Below are positions 1-5,024 of a DNA stretch of 5,024 bases, piece after piece. Source of the stretch: Geodermatophilaceae bacterium (GTDB taxonomy: Bacteria; Actinomycetota; Actinomycetes; Mycobacteriales; Geodermatophilaceae); NCBI GenBank assembly GCA_013811975.1, contig JACCUF010000091.1, forward strand, positions 1 through 5,024. The letters are read 5' to 3'. Both the position numbers and the translations under genes were made by a program. The notes beneath the pieces were generated by a model, which ran no database searches, had not been told where the DNA came from, and saw only the letters and a list, made by a program, of their open reading frames with translations. The number at the start of each line of letters is the position of its first letter. Position 1 is the first letter of the stretch.

Positions 1-1
1 A

Positions 2-964
2 AGGCACGCGGATGACACCGGGACTGACGTCGCGTTGCTGGCTCACTTCGAGACCACGATCGCCCACGACCAGCGGATCGAGCCGCGCGACTGGATGCCG
101 GAGGCCTACCGCAAGACGATGATCCGGCAGATCGCCCAGCATGCTCACTCGGAGATCATCGGGATGCAGCCTGAGGGAAACTGGATCACTCGGGCTCCAT
201 CGCTGCGGCGCAAAGCCATCCTGCTGGCCAAGGTCCAGGACGAGGCCGGGCACGGCATGTACCTCTACTCCGCCGCCGAGACCCTGGGCATCGACCGCGG
301 CGAGATGACCGAGCTGCTGATCTCCGGCCGGCAGAAGTACTCCTCGATCTTCAACTACCCAACCCCGTCCTACGCCGATGTCGGCGTGATCGGCTGGCTC
401 GTCGACGGTGCCGCGATCTGTAATCAAGTTCCCCTGTGCCGCAGCTCCTTCGGGCCGTACGCGCGTGCAATGGTACGGATCTGCAAGGAGGAGTCCTTCC
501 ATCAGCGGCAGGGATACGAGCTGTTGATGACGATGATGCGGGGGACCGAAGCACAGCGGGAGATGGTGCAGGAGTCGGTCAACCGTTGGTGGTGGCCATC
601 ACTGATGATGTTCGGACCACCTGATGAGGATTCACCCAACACCGAGCAGTCGATGGCGTGGAAGATCAAGCGGCACACCAATGACGAGCTCCGTCAGCGC
701 TACGTGGACATGTCCGTGCCGCAGGCAGCGGTGCTCGGCGTGACCTTCCCGGACCCGGAACTGAAGTGGAACGCCGAGACCGGTCACTACGACTTCGGCC
801 AGATCGACTGGGAGGACTTCAAGCGGGTTGTCGGCGGCGACGGTCCGTGCAACGCCCAGCGGGTCGAGCACCGGCGTACCGCGCACGAGGAAGGGGCCTG
901 GGTACGCGAGGCCGCCATTGCCTACGCCGAGAAACAAGCTGCCCGTGACGAGTCCGCGGCGTGA
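2..964 (+). CDS. paaA: Phenylacetyl-CoA epoxidase catalytic subunit PaaA (5' end probably cut by window edge)
   Basis: Oxygenase subunit of the ring 1,2-phenylacetyl-CoA epoxidase, a cytoplasmic diiron enzyme that forms the ring 1,2-epoxide of phenylacetyl-CoA using O2 and NADPH-derived electrons. The protein follows E. coli PaaA almost end to end. Counting from TTG at 35, conserved blocks are IEPRDWMPEAYRK (15-27), QHAHSEIIGM (35-44), EGNWITRAPSLRRKAILLAK (47-66), KYSSIFNYPT (101-110) and ICKEESFHQRQG (149-160). Ferritin-like diiron ligands are visible as E40, E70-A-G-H73 and E153-S-F-H156, with D124 a probable sixth; ligand assignment is from family knowledge. The start is uncertain. TTG 35 gives 309 residues, the E. 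coli length, but has only a weak GGGA about 11 bases upstream. The frame stays open to base 2 with no other start codon, so the true start may lie outside the window. The TGA at 962-964 overlaps the paaB start by 4 bases. Confidence 0.95.
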   Translation, partial: RHADDTGTDVALLAHFETTIAHDQRIEPRDWMPEAYRKTMIRQIAQHAHSEIIGMQPEGNWITRAPSLRRKAILLAKVQDEAGHGMYLYSAAETLGIDRGEMTELLISGRQKYSSIFNYPTPSYADVGVIGWLVDGAAICNQVPLCRSSFGPYARAMVRICKEESFHQRQGYELLMTMMRGTEAQREMVQESVNRWWWPSLMMFGPPDEDSPNTEQSMAWKIKRHTNDELRQRYVDMSVPQAAVLGVTFPDPELKWNAETGHYDFGQIDWEDFKRVVGGDGPCNAQRVEHRRTAHEEGAWVREAAIAYAEKQAARDESAA

Positions 965-1347
965 CCGAGGGTCCGGCCCCGGCAAGTGGGTACACGGCCG
1001 AGGGCGGGCACGGCGCCGTACCGACAGGGCCCTCGGTTCCCACCGGGTCGCGAACCCGGGCGCCGCGCAACAGCTGGCCGCTGTGGGAGGTGTTCGTACG
1101 GGGCAAGCGCGGGTTGAACCATGTCCACGTCGGATCCCTGCACGCCGCCGACGGGGAGATGGCCCTGAGCAACGCGCGGGATGTCTACACCCGTCGCAAC
1201 GAGGGAGTGAGCATCTGGGTGGTGCCGGCCGCGGAGATCACCGCGTCGAGCCCGGACGAGAAGGACTCATACTTCGCACCGAGCGGCGACAAGGTCTATC
1301 GGCACCCAACCTTCTACGAAATCCCCGACAACGTTCCCCACATGTGA
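961..1347 (+). CDS. paaB: Phenylacetyl-CoA epoxidase subunit PaaB
   Basis: Small non-catalytic subunit that bridges PaaA-PaaC units of the epoxidase and is required for activity in characterised systems. The core from about residue 39 matches E. coli PaaB closely: PLWEVFVRGKRGLNHVHVGS (40-59), SLHAADGEMAL (59-69), NARDVYTRRNEGVSIWVV (71-88) and KVYRHPTFYEIPD (111-123), ending in HM. The GTG at 961 forms a GTGA overlap with the paaA stop and has no clear Shine-Dalgarno, so translational coupling is likely. It is also the only usable start: no ATG, GTG or TTG occurs in frame until the GTG at 1090, which lies inside the conserved WEVFV block. The protein is therefore 128 residues against 95 in E. 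coli. The extra N-terminal segment is rich in Pro, Gly, Ser and Thr and is probably disordered. Confidence 0.94.
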   Translation: MTEGPAPASGYTAEGGHGAVPTGPSVPTGSRTRAPRNSWPLWEVFVRGKRGLNHVHVGSLHAADGEMALSNARDVYTRRNEGVSIWVVPAAEITASSPDEKDSYFAPSGDKVYRHPTFYEIPDNVPHM

Positions 1348-1356
1348 TGGCACGCA

Positions 1357-2307
1357 GTGGAACACGCTGATCGCCTAGCGCACACCGACGACTTCGCCGA
1401 CGCGTATGGCTCGATCGCGTCGGACAACGACGAGCACCGATGGGCGTTCGGCTCGGGCTTCGACGACCCACTCGCAGGGGTCGACACAGCCGTACCGTCC
1501 GGCGTGGACGGTACGGACCTCGCGGCGTACTGCCTGATGCTCGGCGACGACGCGCTGATCCTGTCCCATCGCCTGCAGGAGTGGGTGTCTCGGGCACCGG
1601 AGCTCGAGGACGATGTCGCCATCGCGAATATCGCCCTGGACCTGCTCGGGCAGGCGCGGCTGTTGTTGGCGCGGGCGGGCAAGGCGGACGGTTCCGATCG
1701 GGGTGAGGACGCGTATGCCTACCTCCGCTCCCCCTCCGAGTTCCGCAACGTCGCGCTCGTGGAACTGGACAACGGGGACTTCGCGTTCTCCCTGGTCCGG
1801 CTACTGGTCTTCTCCACCTACCGACTGGCACTGCTCGATCGGCTTCGGACGTCCCGGGACCCGGTGCTGGCGGCGATCGCGGCCAAGGGCGTAAAGGAGG
1901 TCACCTACCACCGGGATTACGCCGCGCGCTGGATGCTGCGGTTGGGCGACGGCACGCAGGAGTCGCATCGGCGGGCTACCGACGCAGCGGCCGCCGCCTG
2001 GCCGTACGTCGAGGAATTGTTCAGGCCACACGACATCGAGTTGAAGCTCGCCGCTGCGGGGATTGGCGTCGACCCGTCGACCCTCCGGGCGGAGTTCGAT
2101 GCCGTGATGACCCAAGTGCTCGCGGCCGCCACCCTGCAACCACCGGTGGCTGACCCACCTGCCGGGAGGGCTGCTGCTCCCCCTTCAGATGCGACTGCAG
2201 TTCCCGCTGCTGCCTCAGGCCGTAACGGCGAACACGCCGAGGTCCTCAGCGAGCTGCTGGCCGAGATGCAGAGCTTGGCCCGGGCACACTCCGAGGCGAC
2301 GTGGTGA
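1357..2307 (+). CDS. paaC: Phenylacetyl-CoA epoxidase structural subunit PaaC
   Basis: Ferritin-fold paralogue of PaaA that pairs with it in the epoxidase core and, by family knowledge, carries no working diiron centre. Shared blocks with E. coli PaaC include YCLMLGDDALILSHRLQEW (58-76), APELEDDVAIANIALDLLGQ (80-99), DPVLAAIAAKGVKEVTYH (168-185) and the end LAEMQ..L.R.....W. At 316 residues it is longer than the E. coli protein (about 248) for two reasons. A leader of about 50 residues contains RWAFGSGFDDPLAGVD (28-43), which I recall from actinobacterial PaaC proteins and take as genuine. An Ala/Pro-rich linker (about 262-290) precedes the C-terminal helix. GTG 1357 is chosen because the frame opens only after the paaB TGA (1345-1347) and this is the first start, 9 bases downstream. 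GTG 1504 would give a length nearer E. coli but would lose the leader. No strong ribosome site is seen. The TGA at 2305-2307 overlaps the start of paaD. Confidence 0.94.
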   Translation: MEHADRLAHTDDFADAYGSIASDNDEHRWAFGSGFDDPLAGVDTAVPSGVDGTDLAAYCLMLGDDALILSHRLQEWVSRAPELEDDVAIANIALDLLGQARLLLARAGKADGSDRGEDAYAYLRSPSEFRNVALVELDNGDFAFSLVRLLVFSTYRLALLDRLRTSRDPVLAAIAAKGVKEVTYHRDYAARWMLRLGDGTQESHRRATDAAAAAWPYVEELFRPHDIELKLAAAGIGVDPSTLRAEFDAVMTQVLAAATLQPPVADPPAGRAAAPPSDATAVPAAASGRNGEHAEVLSELLAEMQSLARAHSEATW

Positions 2308-2855
2308 CCGTGGTGCGCGGGGCACAGCCGGACGTACGCGAGATCGCGGAGACGGTGACCGATCCCGAACTGCCGATGCTCACGCTGGCCGATCTCGGTG
2401 TGCTGCGCGATGTCTGGGTCACTCATGCCGGCACGGTGGTCGTGTCGATCACGCCGACCTATAGCGGGTGCCCGGCGATGGATGCGATGCGCGATGACCT
2501 TCGGCGGGCGTTGCGCGCGGCGGGGTACGACGACGTCGAGGTGCGTACCGTGCTCGAGCCGGCGTGGACCACCGACTGGATCAGCGCGTCGGGTCGGGCA
2601 AAGCTCGCCAGGGCCGGGATCTCGCCGCCGCACACGGCGCCGACCCGCGCGCCCGGGCCGATCCAGCTCGACCTCGGAGCCACAGTCCGTGGCGCAGCTG
2701 GCCCCGATCTCGGAGCCACGGTCCGGGTGATCCGTTGCCCGCAATGCGGTTCGGCGCGTACTGAGGAGCAGTCCCGGTTCAGCTCGACCGCCTGCAAGTC
2801 ACTGTGGCGGTGCAGCTCCTGCCTGGAGCCGTTCGAGCACATCAAGGAGATCTGA
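2301..2855 (+). CDS. paaD: Phenylacetate degradation accessory protein PaaD (DUF59 + zinc ribbon)
   Basis: Accessory protein needed for an active epoxidase but not part of the purified complex; it is thought to act in assembly or repair of the iron or iron-sulfur centres. Residues 1-95 form a DUF59/MIP18-type domain with VTDPELPMLTLADLG (19-33), TPTYSGCP (51-58, with conserved C57) and LEPAWTTDW (85-93). After ISPP (107-110) and a Pro/Gly-rich linker comes a Cys cluster typical of PaaD: C146-P-Q-C149, C165 and C171-S-S-C174, then EPFEHIK. The linker holds an in-frame duplicated DLGATVR. Tandem GTG codons at 2301 and 2304 are both possible starts. The second gives a GTGA overlap with paaC and lies 7 bases after GAGG (2293-2296), so it may be preferred; residues here are counted from 2301. 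The 184-residue length is slightly above the E. coli protein because of the linker. Confidence 0.93.
   Translation: MVTVVRGAQPDVREIAETVTDPELPMLTLADLGVLRDVWVTHAGTVVVSITPTYSGCPAMDAMRDDLRRALRAAGYDDVEVRTVLEPAWTTDWISASGRAKLARAGISPPHTAPTRAPGPIQLDLGATVRGAAGPDLGATVRVIRCPQCGSARTEEQSRFSSTACKSLWRCSSCLEPFEHIKEI
2670..2726 (+). repeat. In-frame duplication in the PaaD linker (DLGATVR twice)
   Basis: The 21-base segments 2670-2690 and 2706-2726 both encode DLGATVR and are offset by 36 bases (12 codons). They differ at three bases, all silent third positions (GAC/GAT, ACA/ACG, CGT/CGG). The repeat sits between the DUF59 domain and the Cys cluster, where length variation should be tolerated. The simplest reading is a tandem duplication of a linker segment. 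Confidence 0.8.
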
Positions 2856-2894
2856 GCCGGTGTCTGCGCCCAGCCGGCACCAATACCGCGTCCG

Positions 2895-2957
2895 CCGCTC
2901 GAGTGAAGGACGCCTTGTGCCAATAGGTTCGACTCAGGGCGGCCTTCACTCGGGTGG
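2895..2957 (+). repeat. Long imperfect inverted repeat in the paaD-paaE gap
   Basis: Bases 2900-2914 and 2938-2952 are inverted copies with 14 of 15 positions paired; the one mismatch is A2910/G2942. The stem can be extended inward by T2915-G2937, T2916-A2936 and G2917-C2935, leaving a loop of 17 bases (2918-2934). It can be extended outward to C2895-G2957 with two wobble pairs. The outer right arm reaches the first base of the paaE Shine-Dalgarno. No run of T follows, so it does not look like a classical intrinsic terminator. It could be an RNA attenuator or stabiliser, a translation-control hairpin, or a copy of a dispersed palindromic element. The structure is seen in the sequence; its role is inference. 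Confidence 0.75.
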
Positions 2958-2961
2958 GAGG
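2957..2961 (+). promoter_or_regulatory. Strong Shine-Dalgarno that sets the paaE start
   Basis: GGAGG at 2957-2961, within GGGAGG, lies 8 bases before ATG 2970. The alternative in-frame GTG at 2961 overlaps this site and could not use it, so ATG 2970 is preferred. It is the strongest ribosome site seen in the paa cluster. Confidence 0.8.
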
Positions 2962-2969
2962 TGGCGCTC

Positions 2970-4094
2970 ATGAGCTTTGCGGCGATGACTCCGGCGGCCG
3001 TGGAGCCGGAGGAGGTTGCGGCGGTAAGGACGCGGCCGCGGGCCGAGTTCCGGGCTTTGCGGGTCGCCGATGTGGAGCGACTGACCGACGATGCGGTCGC
3101 GGTGACCTTCGAGGTGCCACCGGCATTGGCCGAGACCTACGAGTTCCTCCCCGGGCAGTCACTGACCCTGCGTCGGATCATCGGCAGTCGGGAGGAGCGC
3201 CGGTCGTACTCGATCTGCGCCCCGGCCGGCCAGCCGCCGCGGGTGGGCGTTCGCGAGGTCCCGGACGGTCTGTTCTCCCAATGGCTAACCGGCGAAGTAC
3301 GTGCCGGCGACGAGATCGAGGTACTGCCGCCGACCGGTCGGTTCACCCCGGACGTGGCCGTAGCCGGGCATCACGTGTTGATCGCGGCCGGATCTGGAAT
3401 CACACCGGTCCTCTCGATCGCGGCCTCTGTCCTGACGAACCCGGACAGCCAGGTCACGCTTCTGTACGGCAACCGGCGCACCGACACGGTGATGTTCGCC
3501 GAGGACCTGGCCGACCTGAAGGACGCGTACAACACCCGGCTGGACCTCGTACACGTGCTCTCCCGAGAGCCGCGTGAGGCCGAGTTGTTCAGCGGTCGAC
3601 TGGACGGTGAGAGACTGCGAAAGCTGTTGCCCGCTCTCATCGATGTCGAGTCGGTGGATCACTGGTGGCTGTGCGGTCCGTTCGGAATGGTCATCGACGC
3701 GCAAGCCGTACTGGATCAATTCGGTGTGGACCCGAGCCGCGTCCATCAGGAGCTCTTCTACGTCGACGACCTGCCTCCACCGCCGGTACGCCATGAAGAC
3801 GCCGGCATCGAGGGACCGTCGTCGGAGGTCCTGATCGTGTTGGACGGTCGTTCGACCCCGATCACGATCGCGCGGGAAATGACGGTTCTCGATGGGGCGC
3901 AACGGGTACGGCCGGACCTGCCCTTCGCATGCAAGGGCGGGGTCTGCGGCACCTGCCGGGCGAAGGTCACCTCCGGCGAGGTCAACCTGCGGCGCAACTA
4001 CGCCCTCGACCAGTCCGAGCTGGACGCCGGGTTCGTACTGACCTGCCAGTCGCTGCCCGTCTCGGACAAGGTCACCGTCGACTACGACGCCTGA
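2970..4094 (+). CDS. paaE: Phenylacetyl-CoA epoxidase reductase subunit PaaE
   Basis: NADPH-dependent reductase that passes electrons through FAD and a [2Fe-2S] cluster to the diiron centre of PaaA. It has the ferredoxin-NADP reductase layout followed by a C-terminal plant-type ferredoxin domain. Counting from ATG 2970, the FAD-binding RSYS motif is at 78-81 and the nucleotide-binding AAGSGITP at 139-146. YGNR lies at 166-169 and CGP near 235-237. The ferredoxin cluster ligands are C321, C326 and C329 in CKGGVCGTC, with C359 in LTCQSLP. The 374 residues compare with about 356 in E. coli; the surplus is mainly an N-terminal segment. ATG 2970 is chosen over GTG 2961 because GGAGG (2957-2961) is 8 bases upstream. 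A 114-base gap holding an inverted repeat separates it from paaD, so its expression could be set apart from paaA-D. Confidence 0.95.
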   Translation: MSFAAMTPAAVEPEEVAAVRTRPRAEFRALRVADVERLTDDAVAVTFEVPPALAETYEFLPGQSLTLRRIIGSREERRSYSICAPAGQPPRVGVREVPDGLFSQWLTGEVRAGDEIEVLPPTGRFTPDVAVAGHHVLIAAGSGITPVLSIAASVLTNPDSQVTLLYGNRRTDTVMFAEDLADLKDAYNTRLDLVHVLSREPREAELFSGRLDGERLRKLLPALIDVESVDHWWLCGPFGMVIDAQAVLDQFGVDPSRVHQELFYVDDLPPPPVRHEDAGIEGPSSEVLIVLDGRSTPITIAREMTVLDGAQRVRPDLPFACKGGVCGTCRAKVTSGEVNLRRNYALDQSELDAGFVLTCQSLPVSDKVTVDYDA

Positions 4095-4344
4095 CGCTGG
4101 GCGCTGGCCTGTCTGGTGATCGGTACCGCGCAGTCCCGGTTGCTCACGGTGGTCATGAGTTCTCCCTCTGCCTCTGAGTCAGTTCGGCGATCGACTGCCG
4201 CTCACCGGTGATAGGACGTCGGCTGGTGCGCGAGCGTTCCAGCTTGTGGCTCGGAACCCTTCGGGGCGGCAAGGGAGGCCGGCCTGCGTTGAGACCGTCG
4301 GGCGACAGCGAGTTCAGTGCTGTCCATCAAGGAGGCGGCACGGA
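4095..4344. other. Intergenic region between converging paa and mrp operons
   Basis: About 250 bases lie between the paaE and mrpG stops. I find no supportable gene on either strand: the open frame starting at 4246 on + runs antisense through mrpG and resembles nothing known to me, and no tRNA-like arms are seen. The stretch contains a hairpin at 4236-4257, a CCC(TTCG)GGG mini-hairpin at 4257-4266, and two perfect 10-base palindromes, TCACCGGTGA (4202-4211) and AGGCCGGCCT (4276-4285). Transcription termination for both operons probably occurs here, which is inferred from the convergent layout. Confidence 0.6.
4236..4266 (+). terminator. Candidate terminator hairpins downstream of paaE
   Basis: GTTCCAGC (4236-4243) pairs with GCT + GGAAC (4249-4257) with C4252 bulged and the 5-base loop TTGTG. 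It is followed at once by CCC-TTCG-GGG (4257-4266), a stable UUCG tetraloop on a 3-base stem sharing C4257. There is no T-run, and the site is about 140 bases past the paaE stop, so a terminator role is only a suggestion from position between converging operons. Confidence 0.3.
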
Positions 4345-4357
4345 CTAGCCGGCCTCC
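4331..4357 (-). terminator. Candidate hairpin overlapping the mrpG stop
   Basis: GGAGGCGGC (4331-4339) pairs with GCCGGCCTCC (4348-4357) around an 8-base loop, with one bulged base. The loop contains the mrpG stop (4345-4347), so the hairpin spans the end of the coding region. Read on the - strand it is followed by TTGATGG, which is not a real T-run. It could slow or end mrp transcription, but its GC-rich composition could also produce it by chance. Confidence 0.3.
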
Positions 4358-4689
4358 TCGGCCCCGACCTCGTCGACAACAAGGTCACACGCCGCAGCCT
4401 GGCCGGCGCGATAGGCAGCCCGAGCGACCATGTGCGCAGCCACAGGCAGGGTGAGCATCTGCAGCAGGCCGACGAGTATCAGGACAGGCACGTCCTGACC
4501 GAACCGCAGGCGAAGTGCTACCCCGATCAGGGTAAGGAGCACGCCGAGCACCTGCGGTTTGGTCCCTGCGTGCATCCGGGAGAGCAGGTCCGGGAAGCGC
4601 AGCAACCCGATTGCCGCGGTCAATGAGAGGAATGCTCCGGCCACCAGGAAGGTCATCCCCGCGACGTCAGCGATCATCACCCAATTCAT
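4345..4689 (-). CDS. mrpG: Mrp-type Na+(K+)/H+ antiporter subunit G
   Basis: Small membrane subunit of the multisubunit Mrp (Mnh/Pha) cation/proton antiporter, which exports Na+ or K+ in exchange for protons and serves in pH and salt homeostasis. The 114-residue protein has three likely membrane segments, about 4-29, 47-63 and 67-89. It carries the family signature LRFPDLLSRMHAGTK (30-44) and the TLPVAAHMVARAAYRAG block (80-96). The C-terminus is an acidic tail of about 15 residues. The ATG (4689-4687) overlaps the mrpF stop as ATGA, and GAGGGGG (4697-4703 on the - strand) lies 7 bases upstream, so coupled translation is likely. It is the last gene of the operon seen here and converges on paaE. 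Family assignment is firm; the transported ion cannot be told from this subunit. Confidence 0.9.
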   Translation of the reverse strand: MNWVMIADVAGMTFLVAGAFLSLTAAIGLLRFPDLLSRMHAGTKPQVLGVLLTLIGVALRLRFGQDVPVLILVGLLQMLTLPVAAHMVARAAYRAGQAAACDLVVDEVGAEEAG

Positions 4690-4982
4690 GCCCGTACCCC
4701 CTCGTCGTCATCACGATCACGCGAGACGAATCGGGCCACACTCACCGCACCCACGAAACCGACCAGGGACAATGAGACCAGGATCGGCAGGGTGGTGTCG
4801 TGCTGGTTCACCGCCGCTTCAAGGCCGAGTGCGCACACGAGTACGGCGATCAGTACGTCGATGGCCACGACCCGGTCCAGGATGGTCGGTCCGCGGGCCA
4901 CGCGAACCAGAGTCAGTGCCGCTGCCGCAAAGAGCATCCCGCCGCCGAGAATGGTCATGACCGTCAGGAACGAGGTACTCAT
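4686..4982 (-). CDS. mrpF: Mrp-type Na+(K+)/H+ antiporter subunit F
   Basis: Small membrane subunit of the Mrp (Mnh/Pha) antiporter, 98 residues, a usual length for MrpF. Three membrane segments are likely at about 6-26, 39-58 and 66-86. The family signature RVARGPTILDRVVAIDVL (27-44) links the first two. A short charged C-terminal tail (RDRDDDEGVRA) follows. The ATG at 4982-4980 has GGAGGAG at 4988-4994 (- strand) just upstream and overlaps the stop of the preceding frame as ATGA. The stop overlaps mrpG in the same way. The order E-F-G with ATGA junctions is typical of the end of an mrp operon, whose larger A, C and D subunits should lie beyond the right edge. Confidence 0.9.
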   Translation of the reverse strand: MSTSFLTVMTILGGGMLFAAAALTLVRVARGPTILDRVVAIDVLIAVLVCALGLEAAVNQHDTTLPILVSLSLVGFVGAVSVARFVSRDRDDDEGVRA

Positions 4983-5024
4983 CTGCGCTCCTCCGAGTCG
5001 CCGGTCTGCTTGTCGATCTGCTGC
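4979..5024 (-). CDS. mrpE: Probable C-terminal end of Mrp antiporter subunit E (partial)
   Basis: On the - strand a frame enters from the right edge and reads QQIDKQTGDSEERR before a TGA at 4981-4979 that overlaps the mrpF ATG (ATGA). The 14 residues are polar and charged, which would suit the cytoplasmic tail of MrpE, but they carry no diagnostic motif. The assignment rests on position directly before mrpF, the matching ATGA junction, and the Shine-Dalgarno for mrpF lying inside this frame. The start and most of the gene lie outside the window. Confidence 0.55.
   Translation of the reverse strand, partial: QQIDKQTGDSEERR

Noticed and set aside
1917..2744. 275-codon open frame on the - strand antisense to paaC/paaD
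   Set aside because: It overlaps two firmly identified genes, its protein is Arg/Ala/Ser-rich with no recognisable domain, and such antisense frames are expected at high GC.
2856..2878. GCCGG...CCGGC as a terminator right after paaD
   Set aside because: Only 5 base pairs around a 13-base loop and no T-run; too weak to list as a feature.
2924..2940. GGTTCGACTC resembling a tRNA T-loop
   Set aside because: The flanking bases do not form a T-stem and no acceptor, D or anticodon arm surrounds it; it is the loop region of the inverted repeat before paaE.
2915..2943. Possible promoter for paaE (TTGTGC as a -35 element)
   Set aside because: No plausible -10 element lies about 17 bases downstream; that position is GC-rich repeat arm.
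2954..3577. 207-codon open frame on + in another frame of paaE
   Set aside because: Gly/Arg-rich shadow of paaE with no family resemblance; the real frame has all the expected reductase motifs.
3285..3902. 205-codon open frame on the - strand antisense to paaE
   Set aside because: It lies wholly inside paaE, whose domains and cofactor motifs are intact; no family resemblance is seen in the antisense product.
4246..4626. 126-codon open frame on + downstream of paaE
   Set aside because: Most of it is antisense to mrpG, which has a clear family signature; the start has no ribosome site and the product is polar with no recognisable motif.

Overview
The window is GC-rich, with codons ending mostly in G or C, frequent GTG starts and tightly overlapping genes. 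This points to an actinobacterium (Actinomycetota); the genus cannot be fixed from the sequence. It holds the 3' parts of two operons that converge: a phenylacetic acid catabolic cluster on the + strand (about 1-4094) and the tail of an Mrp-type cation/proton antiporter operon on the - strand (about 5024-4345).

The + strand carries paaA-paaB-paaC-paaD-paaE in canonical order. PaaA, PaaB, PaaC and PaaE make up the ring 1,2-phenylacetyl-CoA epoxidase. PaaA is the catalytic diiron subunit, PaaC its non-catalytic structural paralogue, PaaB a small bridging subunit, and PaaE the flavin/[2Fe-2S] reductase that brings electrons from NADPH. PaaD is a DUF59/zinc-ribbon accessory protein thought to help mature the metal centres. 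paaA-D are packed with a GTGA overlap, a 9-base gap and a second GTGA overlap, and paaB, paaC and paaD all start with GTG and have weak or modest ribosome sites. paaE is different: 114 bases after paaD, with an ATG start, a strong Shine-Dalgarno and a long imperfect inverted repeat directly in front of it. The paaA frame is open to the left edge, so its N-terminus may lie outside the window.

The stretch 4095-4344 between the two operons has no supportable gene. It contains small hairpins and palindromes, some of which could be terminators for the converging transcripts. On the - strand follow mrpG, mrpF and the last 14 codons of a probable mrpE, joined by ATGA overlaps with good Shine-Dalgarno sequences. 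Their products belong to a multisubunit membrane antiporter and have no evident link to phenylacetate catabolism.

No new system is apparent. The points most worth checking are the inverted repeat before paaE, an in-frame duplication in the PaaD linker, and the extra tails and linkers on PaaB and PaaC.
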